The notes beneath the pieces were generated by a model. That model searched no databases and was not told the DNA's origin. It saw nothing but the letters and a program-made list of their open reading frames with translations. A program made the translations under genes and the position numbers. Of a stretch of 64,000 bases of DNA, positions 26,270 to 33,234 are shown piece by piece. Origin of the DNA: Oscillospiraceae bacterium (lineage in GTDB: Bacteria > Bacillota > Clostridia > Oscillospirales > Acutalibacteraceae); assembly GCA_012520505.1 (NCBI GenBank), contig JAAYOC010000036.1, forward strand, positions 50,937 through 114,936, in the 5' to 3' direction. Position 1 is the stretch's first letter; the number at the start of each line of letters is the position of its first letter.

Positions 26270-27887
26270 GGAGGGCACCTCCTTTTGTTTCGCCATAAAG
26301 CACTACTGCCTCAGTAGATGCTTTTTTAACGTCGGAAAGCTTTAATCCCCGCTCTTCTGCAATTATTTGCATTACGAGCGGTGAGCAAAATCCGCCTTGA
26401 CAGCGCCCCATACCCGGGCGCACACGCCTCTTTATGGCGTCCACTGTTGGTGGACAAAGTGGTCGATTAAGAGCATCTATAATTTCACCCTTTGAAATCT
26501 CCTCACATCTACAAATAATAATTCCATAATCCGGATTTTTTTTAATCATTTCAGCTCTTTTTTCTAAATCCATATTTTTAAGACTTGGAACACCCTGTCG
26601 CCTTGGATTAAAATTTTTATTTTTCTCAGGATTTAGTTTTTCAACTACCATCTTTTCAATATCAAAAGCAAAAGCCGGTGCAGCTGTAAGTCCGGGCGAT
26701 TGAATGCCACTACAATGAATCATATTTGGGCATTTTCTACCCCATTCAATTATAAAGTCCTCTTCAAAAGTTGGAGCACGAACACCTGTGAAATATGTGA
26801 TTATATCTCTTTCAGAATTAGCGGGAACTGTACCTTTTTGTTTATCGTATACAGTCTTTATACTTTCAGCATTTGTAGATGTATCTTCTTTTTTATACGT
26901 TTCTACTGCATCCGGTCCTGCAAGTACATTGTCATGAACTGTTCTCATAAGACCGCCACCTTTTGTATGACCCTTTTTGAACATTGCCTTGTTAATATAT
27001 TGCACTGATGCAATAGTATCTATGTTTTTAGCAGCTTTTTTATCTTGAATTGAATTGGTTCCTCGTCTTGGATAAATTGAATAAAATCTATCCTTTGCCA
27101 TTTCAGCAACATCATCGGCAAATACACCGGCTGCATTTATCACAACTTTTGGATAAACCTTACCCCTATTTGTTGTCACACTAGTAATATTTCCATCCTT
27201 ATCAGTTTCCATATCAAGAACAGCAGTGTTAAGATAAAGTTCCGCACCATTCTCTGCTGCATTTTCAGCATATGCTATTGTAAGTCCATATGGGCAAACA
27301 ACACCGGCTGAAGAATTATACACAGCAAATTTCATCTTTTTAGAAAATGTGGAATTTTTTTTAAGTAATTTTTTTCTTGTCACAATTCTTGTATCCCATA
27401 CACCATCATAAAATCTTCGCCAAAGTGCTAAAAGACAGATCGGAATAAATAGCCAAGATTGGGTAAATGCGGCATACTGTCCTATTCTCTTAAACGGAAC
27501 ATCAAGTTCATCAGTTATCTGATCAAATATTTTATTTCCAAGCAAAACATACTTCTGCTTTAAAGAACCCTTAGACAAATCAAAACCTACATGTACTTCA
27601 CCATCATTACTTCCGGACGCACCAAGAGCAAAATCTGCTTCTTTTTCAAGAAGCATTACCGAAAGATTCCATTTTGTAAGTTCTCTAGCAATAGCACAAC
27701 CGGAAATACCACCACCAATGATAAGCACATCCGGAGTTTTTCCGGACAAAGTCTCATCACTGAGCGATGGTATTCTCATAGGTGGTATTTTATCACCTGT
27801 AAACTTAATATCATTAACAACATGTATATGACTTCCATGGATTGCAACAGAAGAACAGACATCAACTATATCTGACCAAGAATCCAA
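26262..27887 (-). CDS. GlpA-like FAD-dependent oxidoreductase with BFD-type [2Fe-2S] domain (5' end frameshifted)
   Basis: A DAO-family flavoprotein resembling anaerobic glycerol-3-phosphate dehydrogenase. The FAD motif is DVLIIGGGISGCAIARELTKW, followed by the substrate domain and a C-terminal BFD-like iron-sulfur domain with cysteines in IICRCEEIS and GMGRCQGGFCSP. The open frame as read starts at a TTG with no usable ribosome site. The preceding 79 bases, in another frame, encode a proper start and the first half of a BON-like domain whose second half begins this ORF; removing one G from the GGGGG run at 27890-27894 joins them into a protein of about 567 residues. First gene of the TetR-facing operon. 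Confidence 0.87.
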   Translation of the reverse strand: MDSWSDIVDVCSSVAIHGSHIHVVNDIKFTGDKIPPMRIPSLSDETLSGKTPDVLIIGGGISGCAIARELTKWNLSVMLLEKEADFALGASGSNDGEVHVGFDLSKGSLKQKYVLLGNKIFDQITDELDVPFKRIGQYAAFTQSWLFIPICLLALWRRFYDGVWDTRIVTRKKLLKKNSTFSKKMKFAVYNSSAGVVCPYGLTIAYAENAAENGAELYLNTAVLDMETDKDGNITSVTTNRGKVYPKVVINAAGVFADDVAEMAKDRFYSIYPRRGTNSIQDKKAAKNIDTIASVQYINKAMFKKGHTKGGGLMRTVHDNVLAGPDAVETYKKEDTSTNAESIKTVYDKQKGTVPANSERDIITYFTGVRAPTFEEDFIIEWGRKCPNMIHCSGIQSPGLTAAPAFAFDIEKMVVEKLNPEKNKNFNPRRQGVPSLKNMDLEKRAEMIKKNPDYGIIICRCEEISKGEIIDALNRPLCPPTVDAIKRRVRPGMGRCQGGFCSPLVMQIIAEERGLKLSDVKKASTEAVVLYGETKGGALHG

Positions 27888-27966
27888 TTCCCCCGGTTAG
27901 GCGAATAATCCCATCCTCAAGAGTCATATTTACTTTGCCTACATATTTTTTAGGTATTTTGGGCAC
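27888..27966 (-). pseudogene. Out-of-frame 5' segment of the GlpA-like gene
   Basis: A GTG at 27966 has AGAAGG eight bases upstream and opens a frame encoding PKIPKKYVGKVNMTLEDG, then IIRLTG, before the GGGGG run. The downstream frame continues ELDSWSDIVDV and ends the motif with VVNDI. Together they read as a BON domain, so this segment is the real 5' end of the gene at 26262-27887, separated by a one-base insertion, a sequencing error or a programmed shift. Confidence 0.75.
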
Positions 27967-27988
27967 GCGGTACACCTTCTTTTTTAGT

Positions 27989-28008
27989 AGTCGGTCATTT
28001 GACCGACT
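27989..28008. promoter_or_regulatory. TetR-type operator palindrome
   Basis: AGTCGGTCA-TT-TGACCGACT: perfect 9-bp arms and a two-base centre. It directly abuts the -35 box of the tetR promoter and lies at about +2 to +21 of the flavoprotein operon transcript, so one bound repressor could block both. Confidence 0.75.
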
Positions 28009-28037
28009 TTGACAATATTATACTCCTTTTGTATAAT
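28009..28037 (+). promoter_or_regulatory. tetR promoter
   Basis: TTGACA (28009-28014), 17 bases, TATAAT (28032-28037): full consensus. It is the mirror image of the opposing promoter. The leader to the tetR ATG at 28168 is about 120 bases and contains no other feature seen. Confidence 0.75.
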
Positions 28038-28045
28038 GTTGTCAA
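28017..28045 (-). promoter_or_regulatory. Promoter of the flavoprotein operon
   Basis: TTGACA (28045-28040), 17 bases, TATAAT (28022-28017): full consensus, overlapping the tetR promoter almost completely on the other strand, with the palindrome just past its start point. Confidence 0.75.
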
Positions 28046-28167
28046 CTAGACATATAGACATTTTAATGGTAAAATTTTTATTGAAATTTGGTAACAGAAA
28101 CTAATACCAAAACTAATGCTATATTTTAGTAAAACTCAATTTAAAAATAAAAATCCAGGAGGTTTCA

Positions 28168-28746
28168 ATGGCTGCCCCAAGAAAAGAAAATGTAAAAGAT
28201 ATAATAATGGATACTACTGAAAAATTACTCACTACGAGTTCTCTCGATGAGATTTCACTTGCAAAAATTGCAAAGGCTGCCGGTATTTCTAAAGGCACTC
28301 TCTATTATCACTACAGAGTTAAAGAAAAAATTCTTTTAGATATTACAGACCGTTACCTTGAACAACAATGGGATAACTTCATTACTTGGACTGAAGATAA
28401 GGAGAAGGATACTTCCCTACATCGCCTTGTAAAATATGTAATTGAGAGAAGTGTAAACTTTCAAGGTCCACGTATACATCTCCTCTACAACGCATGTATA
28501 GGTAACAAAGAAATACAGCAAAAAATGGTTGAGCGCTATAACCGTTTTCAGCACGTTATTGCAGAAAAGATTGCGGAACGGATTGGAAGCGAACATGCTG
28601 ATTATGTTTCATGGCTTACTCTTCTAATTTCAGATGGTCTCATAATCCAAGACGGTTTGGTAAATCCAAATATAGATAAAGACGAATTTATAAAACACAC
28701 CGCAGAAATTGTTAAACAAGTCAACATAACAAACAACCCTAAGTGA
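28168..28746 (+). CDS. TetR/AcrR family transcriptional regulator
   Basis: A 192-residue regulator. The N-terminal helix-turn-helix reads ISLAKIAKAAGISKGTLYYHYRVKEKIL, typical of TetR repressors, and is followed by an all-helical ligand domain of unknown specificity. AGGAGG precedes the ATG. Its divergent position, sharing overlapping promoters and a 20-bp palindrome with the flavoprotein operon, makes that operon and itself the likely targets. The inducer may be a substrate of the operon's enzymes (inference). Confidence 0.93.
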   Translation: MAAPRKENVKDIIMDTTEKLLTTSSLDEISLAKIAKAAGISKGTLYYHYRVKEKILLDITDRYLEQQWDNFITWTEDKEKDTSLHRLVKYVIERSVNFQGPRIHLLYNACIGNKEIQQKMVERYNRFQHVIAEKIAERIGSEHADYVSWLTLLISDGLIIQDGLVNPNIDKDEFIKHTAEIVKQVNITNNPK

Positions 28747-28890
28747 TTAAATCACAAAACTTAGGTGATTACGTCACAGAAAAATTTTAAAAAATGCACT
28801 ATTATGTAGAAAATTGAAAAATCAAACAGACTGATGACAGAGGACCTTTTAAACACAATTAAATTTAATGAAAAAATGGAGGTAAACAAC

Positions 28891-29553
28891 ATGAAAAAAT
28901 GGAGATGTACAGTATGCGGATATATCCACGAAGGAGAAATGACTTCTGGTTTTAAATGCCCTATCTGTAATCAAGGTGCTGATAAATTTGTAGAAATAGA
29001 AGAAGCTCCTATAAAGAATAATCCTTATACCGGCACCAAAACTGAAAAGAATCTAATGGAAGCTTTTGCCGGAGAATCCCAAGCACGCAACAAATATACT
29101 TATTTTGCTTCCGTTGCAAAAAAAGCAGGTTTTGAGCAGATTGCAGCTTTGTTCCTACAAACCGCTGAAAACGAGAAAGAACATGCTAAACTCTGGTTCC
29201 AAGCTCTTGGCGGAATAGGTGATACAGCAGAAAACCTTCTTGCTGCAGCTGAAGGTGAGAACTATGAATGGACAGACATGTATGACCGCATGGCTCGTGA
29301 AGCCGAAGAAGAAGGCTTCCATGAACTTGCTGAACAATTCCGCGGTGTAGCTGCAATTGAAAAAGCTCACGAAGAACGTTATCGTAAGCTCCTGCACAAT
29401 GTAGAAGCTAAAGAAGTCTTCGAAAAAAGCGGTGTAACAGTATGGGAATGCCGAAACTGTGGACATTTAGTTATGGGTACTAAAGCTCCAGATGTATGCG
29501 AAGTTTGTAAGCATGCGCAATCTTTCTTTGAAGTTCGCGCAGAAAATTACTAA
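28891..29553 (+). CDS. Rubrerythrin with rubredoxin-like domains at both ends
   Basis: A 220-residue diiron peroxidase that reduces hydrogen peroxide in anaerobes. The N-terminal rubredoxin-like knot is [12 protein letters not shown] with KCPICNQ. The four-helix diiron domain (about 45-175) has the ligands in [13 protein letters not shown] and AENEKEHAK, and later [10 protein letters not shown] and [10 protein letters not shown] second iron knot ends the protein ([10 protein letters not shown] with CEVCK). The track start is 19 codons early; GGAGG precedes the ATG at 28891. Followed by superoxide reductase, forming a superoxide-to-peroxide-to-water pathway. Confidence 0.93.
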   Translation: MKKWRCTVCGYIHEGEMTSGFKCPICNQGADKFVEIEEAPIKNNPYTGTKTEKNLMEAFAGESQARNKYTYFASVAKKAGFEQIAALFLQTAENEKEHAKLWFQALGGIGDTAENLLAAAEGENYEWTDMYDRMAREAEEEGFHELAEQFRGVAAIEKAHEERYRKLLHNVEAKEVFEKSGVTVWECRNCGHLVMGTKAPDVCEVCKHAQSFFEVRAENY

Positions 29554-29579
29554 TTAAATCTTGAAGGAGGTTTAAATTT

Positions 29580-29957
29580 ATGGAAAACAAATTTTACATT
29601 TGCCGTCATTGTGGTAATCTTGTTGGAATGATAAATAGCTCAGGTGTTCCTATCATCTGTTGTGGAGAAAAAATGGAAGCTTTAACTCCTAATACGGTAG
29701 AAGCTAGTGGCGAAAAACATCTTCCGGCTGTAACTGTTAAAGACGGTTCTGTTGAAGTAAACATAGGCAGTGTAGATCATCCAATGATTCCGGAGCACTA
29801 TATTGAATGGGTTTATCTTGAGACTGAAAATGGTGGACAACGCAAAGCTTTAAATCCGGGTTACGCACCTAAAACTTCTTTCTGCCTCGGTAATGATAAG
29901 GCTATTGCAGTTTATGCATACTGTAACCTTCACGGACTTTGGAAAACAGAAGTATAA
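29580..29957 (+). CDS. dfx: Desulfoferrodoxin / superoxide reductase
   Basis: A 125-residue class I superoxide reductase that reduces superoxide to peroxide without making oxygen. The N-terminal desulforedoxin knot is FYICRHCGNL with IICCGEK. The catalytic domain has the conserved Glu segment GEKHLPAV, the His ligands in DHPMIPEHYIEW, and the terminal CNLHGLWK supplying Cys and His. AAGGAGG precedes the ATG. It is co-transcribed with the rubrerythrin that would remove its product, and ended by the terminator at 30005. Confidence 0.96.
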   Translation: MENKFYICRHCGNLVGMINSSGVPIICCGEKMEALTPNTVEASGEKHLPAVTVKDGSVEVNIGSVDHPMIPEHYIEWVYLETENGGQRKALNPGYAPKTSFCLGNDKAIAVYAYCNLHGLWKTEV

Positions 29958-30004
29958 ATTATATTAATTAAAACCATAGAGCTTAAATTTAAAATTCACA
30001 AAAT

Positions 30005-30039
30005 AAAACCTCTCCGAAAAAACGGAGAGGTTTTGCTTT
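30005..30039. terminator. Bidirectional terminator
   Basis: AAAACCTCTCCG and CGGAGAGGTTTT (12 bp perfect) around AAAAAA. It serves the stress-gene pair and the convergent repeat-protein gene. Confidence 0.9.
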
Positions 30040-30065
30040 ATTCAACCATTAACCCATTTATCTGT

Positions 30066-31871
30066 TCAATTTTTCATAGGAGGTTCTTCCTCAAACGGTT
30101 TTCTACCATGGGTTGAACCTGCCTCATATGGAAGATGGAAACCAATATCCAGTAGTTCCGGTTCTGGTTCCGGTTCTGGTTCCGGTTCTGGTTCAGGCTC
30201 TGGTTCCGGCTCAGGCTCTGGCTCCGGTTCTGGCTCAGGCTCTGGCTCAGGCTCTGGCTCAGGCTCTGGCTCAGGCTCTGGTTCAAATGCCGGCTCCGGA
30301 GTAATCAAGCTTGGTTCCGTAGTTAAATCGGATTCAGAAATTGCCTCTGGGTCATAAACCGGCTCTGTTAAAGAAATTACTTTTGAATCAGTCTCAAAAA
30401 CAGGCTCCAATCCAGGAAGTGGTTCAAATCCTGCATTTTCGAGACTTGAAATTGGTTCCGCTGCCGGATCACTAACTATTTCGGTAACAGGAGAATCAAA
30501 GATAGGCTCTAAACTCGGAGCAGAATCTAAATTAAAAGCAGAATCAGTCATTGGTAACGGTTCAAATCCCGCATTCTCAAAATCAGGAAGAGAAATTGCC
30601 GGTTCCTCTGCAATCTGTGTTTCCGCAGTTGGAGCAATTGATTCAGTTGAAGCTAAAACTTCAGTTTCCACTATATGTGCAGGAGCAATGGTTTCTTCTG
30701 CAAAAGCTTCTTCCGGTGCTTCTACTAGTGGCTCTGCAAATCCTTCTACAAGAGGTTGTTCTGTAAATCCTTCTGCAAAAGGTTCCTCTGTGAACCCTTC
30801 TACAAGGGGCTCTTCTGCAAATCCTTCTACAAGGGGCTCTTCTGCAAATCCATCTGCAAGGGGCTCTTCTGCAAACCCTTCTGCAAGAGGCTCTGCAAAG
30901 GATTCACCCAAAGGTTCCTCTAATGTTTCTAACGGAGCTTCCACCGGTAAATCATCTGCCAGTGTTTCATCTGCCGATAGCTCCTCTTCTGACGATACCT
31001 CTTCTAAGTCAGGACCTGCGCTTGGTGGATAATAAACAATTCCGGAATGTGTTTCCAACTCTGGTTCTGGTTCCTGTTCTGGTTCAGGCTCTGCAACTAA
31101 AGTAGACGTAAATAGAGTTGGTTCCGGAATCGGCTCTGATCCAGCCTGTTCTTCAACAACAGGTTCTCTTAAAGAAACTGCCTCCGGTCTTTCTTCATCA
31201 GCAACAAGATAACCATCTGAGTCAAATACAAAACCCGAACGAACGTTATCATAATCTAACCCGTATGAATTATCAGTATTAACACTATCATCCAAAGTAA
31301 TAGGAATTGTTTGCGAAATGTTACTGAGCTCTCTGTTCTTACAAAGCTTATAAATCAAAACTATAAGAAGGAGTGATGATATAACACCTATAACAACAAC
31401 CGGAGTTAACAAAAATGTTGAAGTGCTATCATTGCTTGGCGAAGCCACTGGGGAAGTCGAAGGCTCAGCTACAGTGCTTTCATTTTCAACATCATTCAAC
31501 AAAGCATCCGGTGTTTCTTCATTTACAGATTCATCTACTATAGCTGCGACAGAAGATTCTGCCTTAGGCTGTGTTCGTTTTACAGACTTTTTCTTTGGTG
31601 CTTTTGTTGGATTTACCTTGTTTGTAGTTGTAGTTGTTACCGGCCTTGTTGTCGTTGTTGCCGGTCTTGTTGTCGTTGTTGTCGGTCTTGTTGTGGTAGT
31701 TGTAGTAGTTGTTGTTGTGGTAGTTGTAGTTGCTTCAGTAGATTCAGTTGATGAAATCGAACTCTCTGGATTTTCTGGTTCCTCTGATCCTTCAGCAAAA
31801 GCATACATACTAAAGCAAGATACAAGTACAATCAAAGCTGAAACTATACCCAATAATTTGTTGCTATTCAA
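30066..31871 (-). CDS. Secreted/membrane repeat protein with Thr-rich stalk and Glu-Pro tail
   Basis: A 601-residue protein with no recognised enzymatic domain. Parts in order: a signal peptide ([23 protein letters not shown]), a Thr-rich stretch with TTTTRP repeats (about 45-90), a basic/acidic spacer, one transmembrane helix (about 155-180, [20 protein letters not shown]), then a long acidic region. That region carries repeats of the type EEPLVEGFA (about 330-395) and a run of about 25 Glu-Pro pairs (plus-strand 30156-30287). The TTG start has GGGGG seven bases upstream. Topology suggests a Thr-rich exported stalk and an acidic cytoplasmic tail. Function unknown. Confidence 0.75.
   Translation of the reverse strand: MNSNKLLGIVSALIVLVSCFSMYAFAEGSEEPENPESSISSTESTEATTTTTTTTTTTTTTRPTTTTTRPATTTTRPVTTTTTNKVNPTKAPKKKSVKRTQPKAESSVAAIVDESVNEETPDALLNDVENESTVAEPSTSPVASPSNDSTSTFLLTPVVVIGVISSLLLIVLIYKLCKNRELSNISQTIPITLDDSVNTDNSYGLDYDNVRSGFVFDSDGYLVADEERPEAVSLREPVVEEQAGSEPIPEPTLFTSTLVAEPEPEQEPEPELETHSGIVYYPPSAGPDLEEVSSEEELSADETLADDLPVEAPLETLEEPLGESFAEPLAEGFAEEPLADGFAEEPLVEGFAEEPLVEGFTEEPFAEGFTEQPLVEGFAEPLVEAPEEAFAEETIAPAHIVETEVLASTESIAPTAETQIAEEPAISLPDFENAGFEPLPMTDSAFNLDSAPSLEPIFDSPVTEIVSDPAAEPISSLENAGFEPLPGLEPVFETDSKVISLTEPVYDPEAISESDLTTEPSLITPEPAFEPEPEPEPEPEPEPEPEPEPEPEPEPEPEPEPEPEPEPEPEPELLDIGFHLPYEAGSTHGRKPFEEEPPMKN
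30156..30287. repeat. Glu-Pro coding microsatellite
   Basis: About 22 six-base units of the forms GGTTCC, GGTTCT, GGCTCC and GGCTCA on the plus strand, coding (Glu-Pro)n on the minus strand. Prone to length change. Confidence 0.9.
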
Positions 31872-31941
31872 TGCCTTTCCCCCGCATTTTTTAGATTTTT
31901 GTTGTGTGTATTTCTTTTTGTATGTCTTTTATATGTCCTTT

Positions 31942-31970
31942 ATAATAATTTATTTTACAAAATAATGCAA
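31942..31970 (-). promoter_or_regulatory. Promoter of the repeat protein
   Basis: TTGCAT (31970-31965), 17 bases, TATTAT (31947-31942). Confidence 0.5.
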
Positions 31971-31982
31971 GGATTATTGCAT
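31965..31982. promoter_or_regulatory. Inverted repeat over the -35 box of the repeat-protein promoter
   Basis: ATGCAA-N6-TTGCAT, a perfect dyad that coincides with the -35 element; a candidate operator. Confidence 0.4.
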
Positions 31983-32025
31983 ATTGTAAATATTATGTAA
32001 GATTTGTATGCAATTTTTTTGTCTT

Positions 32026-33222
32026 CTATGAAAGTAGTTTAAGTGCTTTTTGAATATGTGGGTCATCATCGTCAGCCATTATACCAATTTGGTTTGTCTG
32101 TGCTGTTGTCATTAAAATCTCATAATCCGGTGTAAGGCCAACTTTGTTATAACTTTCACTCCTGTATGGAATAATCTCTGCAACCGTAAGAACTACAGCT
32201 GAACCATCAGAAAATTGATGCACTTGTTGCATTGTTCCAATACCTTTTGTTGTCATACCAATAAGTTCTGCTTTACCAAAGTCACGAAGGTCGCAAGCAA
32301 AAAGTTCAGCCGGGCCCGCTGTATTTTCATTCACAAGAACAATCATAGGAAGTGTAACACAATCAGAATCTGAAGGAAAAGTTTTTATTGTTTTTCCATC
32401 CTTGCCAATTGCAGTAGCTAATGCAGCAGTACCATCTGTTGCAACAGGTACAAGAATGTCAAGTACCTTTGCCGCATAAGAAATACTACCTTCAGAACAG
32501 TTGCGAACATCAAAAATTAATGCTCTCGCACCCTCTTTTGTCACATTATCAATTTCATCTTTAAACTGTGGAATTGTATTTTCATAAAATGCATTTATCG
32601 AAATTATTCCAACATCACCATTCATTTTAGATGAAACCGTAGCTTCACTATAATCCATTACAAGATTTTCTGTTTTCTTTTCTTTTCCTCTAAGATATGT
32701 AACACTTACGTTAGACATCTTAGCACCAATAAGATTTGATTGAAGAGTTTTATAATTTTTCTTTGTTACCGTTTCGTCGCCTACTTTTATGATTTCATCG
32801 CCCGCCTTTATGCCGACAGCTTCAGCAGGTGAATTTTTAGCAACAGCAGTGATATAAAGATACCCGGTATCCGGGTTAAAAGTACAAGTGATGCCTGTAC
32901 CTGACATTTTACCAAGAAGGCGATTATAGTAAACAACATACTCTTCCGGTGTCAAATAAAATGAAGCTGGATCATTAAGCCCTGCGATGTATCCCCTTGC
33001 AAGGCTTGCATCAACTAAGTCTGAATCTACATCGCCAAAGAATTGTTTACGCACAAGTTCATCCACTTCAGCAATACTGTCATACATGCCGACGCGGTTT
33101 GCAAGATCATCTATCAAATTATTATAAACGCTCATTGAGACCTTCATTGTTGTAGCAATTGTAGCCGCTATCACTATAAAGAGAAAAGCAAGTCCCGTCC
33201 CAATAGATATTTTTCTATTCAT
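32026..33222 (-). CDS. S41-family (CtpA-like) protein lacking catalytic Ser and Lys
   Basis: A 398-residue exported protein with an N-terminal membrane anchor (about 8-30), a PDZ domain (about 105-185, AVAKNSPAEAVGIKAGDEIIKVG) and an S41 peptidase fold. In active members the nucleophile lies in a motif like SASASE and the general base in FGKGxxQ. Here the aligned segments read NENTAGPAELFA (Ser to Gly) and MTTKGIGTMQQ (Lys to Ile). The fold and PDZ appear intact, so this is probably a pseudoprotease. It is the last gene of ftsE-ftsX-M23-S41 and may act as an adaptor for the hydrolase. AAAGGAG precedes the ATG. Confidence 0.88.
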   Translation of the reverse strand: MNRKISIGTGLAFLFIVIAATIATTMKVSMSVYNNLIDDLANRVGMYDSIAEVDELVRKQFFGDVDSDLVDASLARGYIAGLNDPASFYLTPEEYVVYYNRLLGKMSGTGITCTFNPDTGYLYITAVAKNSPAEAVGIKAGDEIIKVGDETVTKKNYKTLQSNLIGAKMSNVSVTYLRGKEKKTENLVMDYSEATVSSKMNGDVGIISINAFYENTIPQFKDEIDNVTKEGARALIFDVRNCSEGSISYAAKVLDILVPVATDGTAALATAIGKDGKTIKTFPSDSDCVTLPMIVLVNENTAGPAELFACDLRDFGKAELIGMTTKGIGTMQQVHQFSDGSAVVLTVAEIIPYRSESYNKVGLTPDYEILMTTAQTNQIGIMADDDDPHIQKALKLLS

Positions 33223-33234
33223 AAAAGTCTCCTT

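Noticed and set aside
28044-28167. Riboswitch in the tetR leader
   Set aside because: The 120-base A/T-rich leader shows no conserved stem pattern or terminator.
30113-31032. Several plus-strand ORFs ([18 protein letters not shown] repeats) opposite the Glu-Pro protein
   Set aside because: They are shadows of the repeat tract; only the minus-strand frame has a signal peptide, a membrane helix and a ribosome site.
31423-31965. 180-residue Val-rich plus-strand ORF
   Set aside because: Antisense of the Thr-rich stalk (ACA/ACT repeats read as GTT/GTA).
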